Assembly (NCBI GenBank): GCA_035461175.1
Contig: DATHVR010000012.1
Span: 1 to 25,247, forward strand
From: DATHVR01 sp035461175
Lineage (GTDB): Bacteria; Actinomycetota; Acidimicrobiia; Spongiisociales; ZC4RG35
Direction of reading: 5' to 3'
Length of the DNA: 25,247 bases
The notes under the pieces are model-generated. The model was not told the origin of the DNA. It was given only the letters and a program-made list of their open reading frames with translations, and did not search any database. The position numbers were made by a program, and so were the translations under genes. Shown here in pieces: positions 22,932-25,247 of the stretch. The stretch's first letter is position 1. Each line of letters starts with the position of its first letter.

Positions 22932-23034
22932 ACCGAATCAGCGTCGTACCTCGGCGGTTACTCGGTAACGGTCGTCGTGACTACTTCTGCCAGCTCCAGT
23001 GCTATGAGGCGTGCTCCCGGATGAATACGTTCCA

Positions 23035-23177
23035 TTAGGCGGAGCCGTTGGCTGGTACAGAGCTCTGGAAGACGCTGGTATCGGGGACGTCGGTGGAGGC
23101 GTCGGCGGCTGCCACTGCAAGGAGGGGTGGCGACGAGGACGGCCAGGACCACCAGGAAGGCGATCAGGGATGGGCAA
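23035..23177 (-). pseudogene. decayed copy of the SLH-like secreted protein 5' end
   Basis: On the minus strand this stretch resembles the 5' ends of the genes at 23370-24053 and 24366-25220. LPIPD (with TTG for ATG, 23175-23177) corresponds to MPAPD; AFLVVLAVLVATP corresponds to AFLVALAVLVATP; AADASTDVPDTSVF corresponds to AADAFTDVPDTNVF. A deletion removes the RKRRLT codons, a frameshift follows VATP, and the frame ends at TAA 23035-23037 before the first SLH-like repeat is complete. The SD region is mutated as well. It is a dead copy or deletion remnant. The rest of the 22932-23369 gap holds only the hairpins listed separately. Confidence 0.75.
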
Positions 23178-23314
23178 GGATCTACCTCCGCTGGGGGGAT
23201 TGGAAGGCGGAGAGGGTAAGCCCATGACCACGGAGTGAGGGATTTCGCGTTTCGCCAGCCGATCCGGCCGGGTTCTGGCGCTCCGGCGCATGACTCGCCC
23301 GTTGTCGGCACGCG

Positions 23315-23344
23315 ACAGGCCGCCGGGTCATCCCGGCGGCCTGT
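23315..23344. terminator. strong terminator hairpin
   Basis: ACAGGCCGCCGGG (23315-23327) pairs with CCCGGCGGCCTGT (23332-23344), a 13-bp perfect stem with a TCAT loop; GCTGGTTTT follows on the plus strand. It sits 25 nt past the stop of the minus-strand gene at 23370 and could act in both directions. Confidence 0.8.
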
Positions 23345-23369
23345 GCTGGTTTTGAGGTTGTTCCGCTAG

Positions 23370-24053
23370 TCAGCCGACAGTCACGAATCCGGAGAAGAAG
23401 CAGGCGTCATCGCCCAGTGCCGGGGCTCGGCGAATCAGGTACTCCACTGACGTGTGCACGTTCGTATCAAATCCCACGGCCTCCGCGAGTCCGGCGCTGC
23501 CAAAAGCACCGCTGCCGATATTGATGGTCTGACCGGCGTTGACCGTGGCAGTGCCGAAGATGGAGGCGCTAGAACCCTCGAAGGTGAGATGGTTGACCGT
23601 CTCGTCCCAGCTGGCTCGAAGGGTCGGCACGTTGCCCCCGTCGCACGTCGCCTTCAGCGTGATCGGCCCGTAGGTCCCGATCACCTCATCGGTCGTGCCC
23701 ACCGGTGCCTGGTGGAAGAACCGGTGGATCGCGACACCGTTGACGCTGTTGGCCGCGTCGGCGAGGGCGGGGGTGCCGTCCTCGGCGTCGATGTACTGGG
23801 CAAGGCGGCGCATGAAGGCCGACATCTGCTCGCGGGTGACGTTGTCGCCGGGGCAGAACTCGGTGTTGTCGGGCGGGTTGCAGCCCTTGGTGACGCCGGC
23901 GTCGGCCAGCCAGGCGATGTCGTCGTGGAAGACGTTGGTGTCGGGAACGTCGGTGAAGGCGTCGGCGGCTACCACTGCCAGTGGAGTGGCTACCAGGACG
24001 GCCAGGGCCACCAGGAAGGCGGTCAGGCGGCGTTTACGGTCAGGGGCAGGCAT
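23370..24053 (-). CDS. secreted protein with an SLH-like repeat, variable C-terminal domain (copy 1)
   Basis: A 227-aa exported protein. The signal peptide is MPAPDRKRRL plus TAFLVALAVLVATPLAVVAA, cleaved near residue 30. Residues about 31-92 form one SLH-like repeat: AFTDVPDTNVFHDDIAWL, GVTKGCNPPDNTEFCPGDN and VTREQMSAFMRRLAQYI, which probably holds the protein at the cell surface. From about residue 99 (ADAANSVNGVAIHRFFHQAP) a distinct, beta-rich domain begins with two further Cys (KATCDGGN, DDACFFSGF); I do not recognise it. The first 99 residues differ from those of the gene at 24366 at only three positions. The ATG at 24053 follows GAGGAG by 7 nt, and a -35/-10 pair lies about 60 nt upstream. 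Confidence 0.85.
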   Translation of the reverse strand: MPAPDRKRRLTAFLVALAVLVATPLAVVAADAFTDVPDTNVFHDDIAWLADAGVTKGCNPPDNTEFCPGDNVTREQMSAFMRRLAQYIDAEDGTPALADAANSVNGVAIHRFFHQAPVGTTDEVIGTYGPITLKATCDGGNVPTLRASWDETVNHLTFEGSSASIFGTATVNAGQTINIGSGAFGSAGLAEAVGFDTNVHTSVEYLIRRAPALGDDACFFSGFVTVG

Positions 24054-24068
24054 GCTGCATCTCCTCTT
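23757..24068. repeat. 312-bp near-identical block, copy 1
   Basis: This aligns without gaps, at a constant offset of 1167 bp, to 24924-25235. It covers the SD, signal peptide and SLH-like repeat of the gene at 23370-24053. Similarity stops abruptly at the junction with the C-terminal domain and a few bases upstream of the SD. Confidence 0.9.
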
Positions 24069-24114
24069 GCTTGTTGCAGGTTGCCGATCGGAAAGCCGCG
24101 CCCGTCCAGGTCAC

Positions 24115-24143
24115 AGATTTGCCGGGAGGCGGCTCCGTGTCAA
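24115..24143 (-). promoter_or_regulatory. promoter of the SLH-like gene at 23370-24053
   Basis: On the minus strand a perfect -35 TTGACA (24138-24143) is followed after 17 bp by AAATCT (24115-24120), giving a 5' leader of about 55 nt that ends in GAGGAG. This is the best classical sigma-70-like promoter in the window. Confidence 0.5.
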
Positions 24144-24273
24144 GACGTTACCGACCGAGTGTCGAGTTGTGTCGGCGACTAGATCCCCGAACCCTCCCCA
24201 GGCATCGGTGTCTCTTTAGACCTCTTCTCATGCTTTGATCGCTTCAGACAAGGCTGGTATGTGCCCGATTAAC

Positions 24274-24303
24274 CAACGCCCCCGACGAAGGCCGGGGGCG
24301 TTG
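24274..24303 (-). terminator. terminator hairpin after the SLH-like gene copy 2
   Basis: CAACGCCCCCG (24274-24284) pairs perfectly with CGGGGGCGTTG (24293-24303) around an 8-nt loop. It lies about 62 nt past the stop at 24366. An A/T-richer stretch (GGTTAATC) follows on the minus strand. Confidence 0.75.
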
Positions 24304-24365
24304 CTTAGGGTCAGTCGGTCACCCAGAGAGGCTAACCCTCAGGGCCTAACCAGATCAGTTAGTGG

Positions 24366-25220
24366 TCACTCGCCATCGGAGGAGTCATTAGTTGTTGAGG
24401 CCAACTCGATGTCTCCGTATGAGCTGGCGACGTATGTTGCCGTGATGGTGTAGTCACCGACTTGGCTGTTGAGCGGAGCTCCGGTGACTCTCTCAGCCAA
24501 GAAGTGGAAAGTGTTAGGTCCAGCTGTAACCGGGAAGGCCTTGGTTACGCCAACGGTCTGGACATAGCTCCCGGTCGGCGCGCCAGAGGGAGTCTGGACA
24601 TCGTGATCCTCAGCATTGGCGAATGCTGTGGGACTCGCAGATACACCGACATGAATCTCGGTCTTTGTTCCAGTGGTGTGGTGCATCCATACCTCACTAG
24701 TGAGGGTCACTATGGCGTATCCTGCAGCGGGAGCATTGATGGATATCGAGTCGATGTTCTGGACGGTGCCATCGAGTTGAGGGAAGTCCCCACTCGTGAT
24801 CTGTGCCACACCTGGCTCTGCGGAGGTCATGGCTGGGGTCACCGAATCAGCCTCCCCCTCTTCAACAAAGCCGCTTGAATCCGTTCCATCTAGAGTGTCG
24901 GCATCTCCTGCGGTGGTGGCGTGGTCGGCGAGGGCGGGGGTGCCGTCCTCGGCGTCGATGTACTGGGCGAGGCGGCGCATGAAGGCCGACATCTGCTCGC
25001 GGGTGACGTTGTCGCCGGGACAGAACTCGGTGTTGTCGGGCGGGTTGCAGCCCTTGGTGACGCCGGATGCTTCCAACCAGGCGATGTCGTCGTGGAAGAC
25101 GTTGGTATCGGGGACGTCGGTGAAGGCGTCGGCGGCTACCACTGCCAGTGGAGTGGCTACCAGGACGGCCAGGGCCACCAGGAAGGCGGTCAGCCGTCGT
25201 TTACGATCAGGGGCAGGCAT
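24366..25220 (-). CDS. secreted protein with an SLH-like repeat, variable C-terminal domain (copy 2)
   Basis: A 284-aa exported protein. Residues 1-99 (signal peptide, one SLH-like repeat with the GCNPPDNTEFCP Cys pair, linker to PALAD) are almost the same as in the gene at 23370-24053; the differences are EASG for ADAG. A Thr/Asp-rich linker (ATTAGDADTLDGTDSSGF) follows, then from about 145 a beta-sandwich-like domain (ISINAPAAGYAIVTLTSEV ... FHFLAERVTG ... DYTITATYVASSYGD). The function of that domain is unknown; the pattern recalls jelly-roll adhesion or C1q-like folds, which is only an impression. The C-terminal coding part has visibly lower GC than the shared 5' block, suggesting a separate origin. 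The ATG at 25220 has GAGGAG 7 nt upstream; the promoter lies outside the window. Confidence 0.85.
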   Translation of the reverse strand: MPAPDRKRRLTAFLVALAVLVATPLAVVAADAFTDVPDTNVFHDDIAWLEASGVTKGCNPPDNTEFCPGDNVTREQMSAFMRRLAQYIDAEDGTPALADHATTAGDADTLDGTDSSGFVEEGEADSVTPAMTSAEPGVAQITSGDFPQLDGTVQNIDSISINAPAAGYAIVTLTSEVWMHHTTGTKTEIHVGVSASPTAFANAEDHDVQTPSGAPTGSYVQTVGVTKAFPVTAGPNTFHFLAERVTGAPLNSQVGDYTITATYVASSYGDIELASTTNDSSDGE

Positions 25221-25235
25221 GCTGCATCTCCTCTT
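24924..25235. repeat. 312-bp near-identical block, copy 2
   Basis: Partner of 23757-24068 (offset 1167 bp, no gaps). It covers the SD, signal peptide and SLH-like repeat of the gene at 24366-25220. Confidence 0.9.
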
Positions 25236-25247
25236 CGGTTGCTTGCG

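Larger units (their letters stand above)
24054..24365. other. intergenic region between two SLH-like genes
   Basis: 312 bp with no credible gene. It holds the SD and promoter of the 23370 gene, the terminator at 24274-24303 of the upstream gene, and a short inverted repeat (CTAAC/GTTAG) near 24345-24361. GC content is lower than in neighbouring coding DNA. Confidence 0.7.

Noticed and set aside
1..25247. Prophage, IS element or defence island
   Set aside because: No integrase, transposase, phage structural or nuclease-type gene was found on either strand; the gene content is mainly housekeeping and surface proteins.

Overview
The window is chromosomal DNA from a high-GC actinobacterium-like organism. 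Evidence for this: codons strongly prefer G or C at the third position; a tiny basic bS22-type ribosomal protein is present; many genes carry a -10 box (TAnnnT) 6-7 nt before the start codon, as in leaderless mRNAs; and secreted proteins carry S-layer-homology-like repeats with a conserved Cys pair (GCNPP...FCP...VTRxQM). I associate that last repeat type with Acidimicrobiia-like lineages, but this is an inference and no taxonomic marker was compared.

Layout. 1-204: tRNA-Gly(CCC) whose 3' half and downstream flank are tandemly repeated with a 77-bp period up to the window edge. 369-2765 (minus): a GNAT acetyltransferase, a coding-like remnant, and a secreted CAP-domain protein with three SLH-like repeats. 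2842-6122 (plus): a MacB/FtsX-type ABC transporter pair. 6172-6390 (minus): a small two-helix membrane protein. 6447-9060 (plus): a HAD-IB phosphatase overlapping a PhzF-family isomerase, then homoserine kinase (thrB) preceded by a short upstream ORF, then the 29-aa bS22 protein. 9098-10799 (minus): a PAC2-family protein and an MscS channel. 10861-11421 (plus): coaE. 11425-11656: an intergenic repeat array. 11647-14370 (minus): a copper-resistance operon csoR-copZ-copA with a likely CsoR operator upstream. 14607-18685 (minus): a small Cys/His protein, an M3 oligopeptidase and a secreted calcium-binding TSP3-repeat protein. 18838-19095 (plus): a Rdx/SelW-like protein read through an in-frame TGA, a probable selenoprotein. 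19101-21412 (minus): an amidohydrolase and an inositol monophosphatase overlapping by 4 nt. 21477-22931 (plus): an apolipoprotein N-acyltransferase homologue with Ser where the catalytic Cys should be. 22932-25220 (minus): a cluster of SLH-like secreted proteins, namely two intact genes sharing a near-identical 312-bp 5' block and one decayed copy.

How the genes relate. Most are single housekeeping genes or pairs: amino-acid synthesis (thrB), CoA synthesis (coaE), ribosome (bS22), lipoprotein maturation (lnt) and osmotic safety valve (MscS). The copper operon is a complete sense-chaperone-export module. Surface proteins are over-represented, and their signal peptide plus SLH-like block appears to be copied as a unit and joined to different C-terminal domains. 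The most notable item is the CxxU selenoprotein, which a conventional gene caller would shorten and thereby lose its redox centre. If real, it implies a selenocysteine decoding system (selA, selB, selC, selD) elsewhere in the genome. No IS element, CRISPR array or phage gene was seen.
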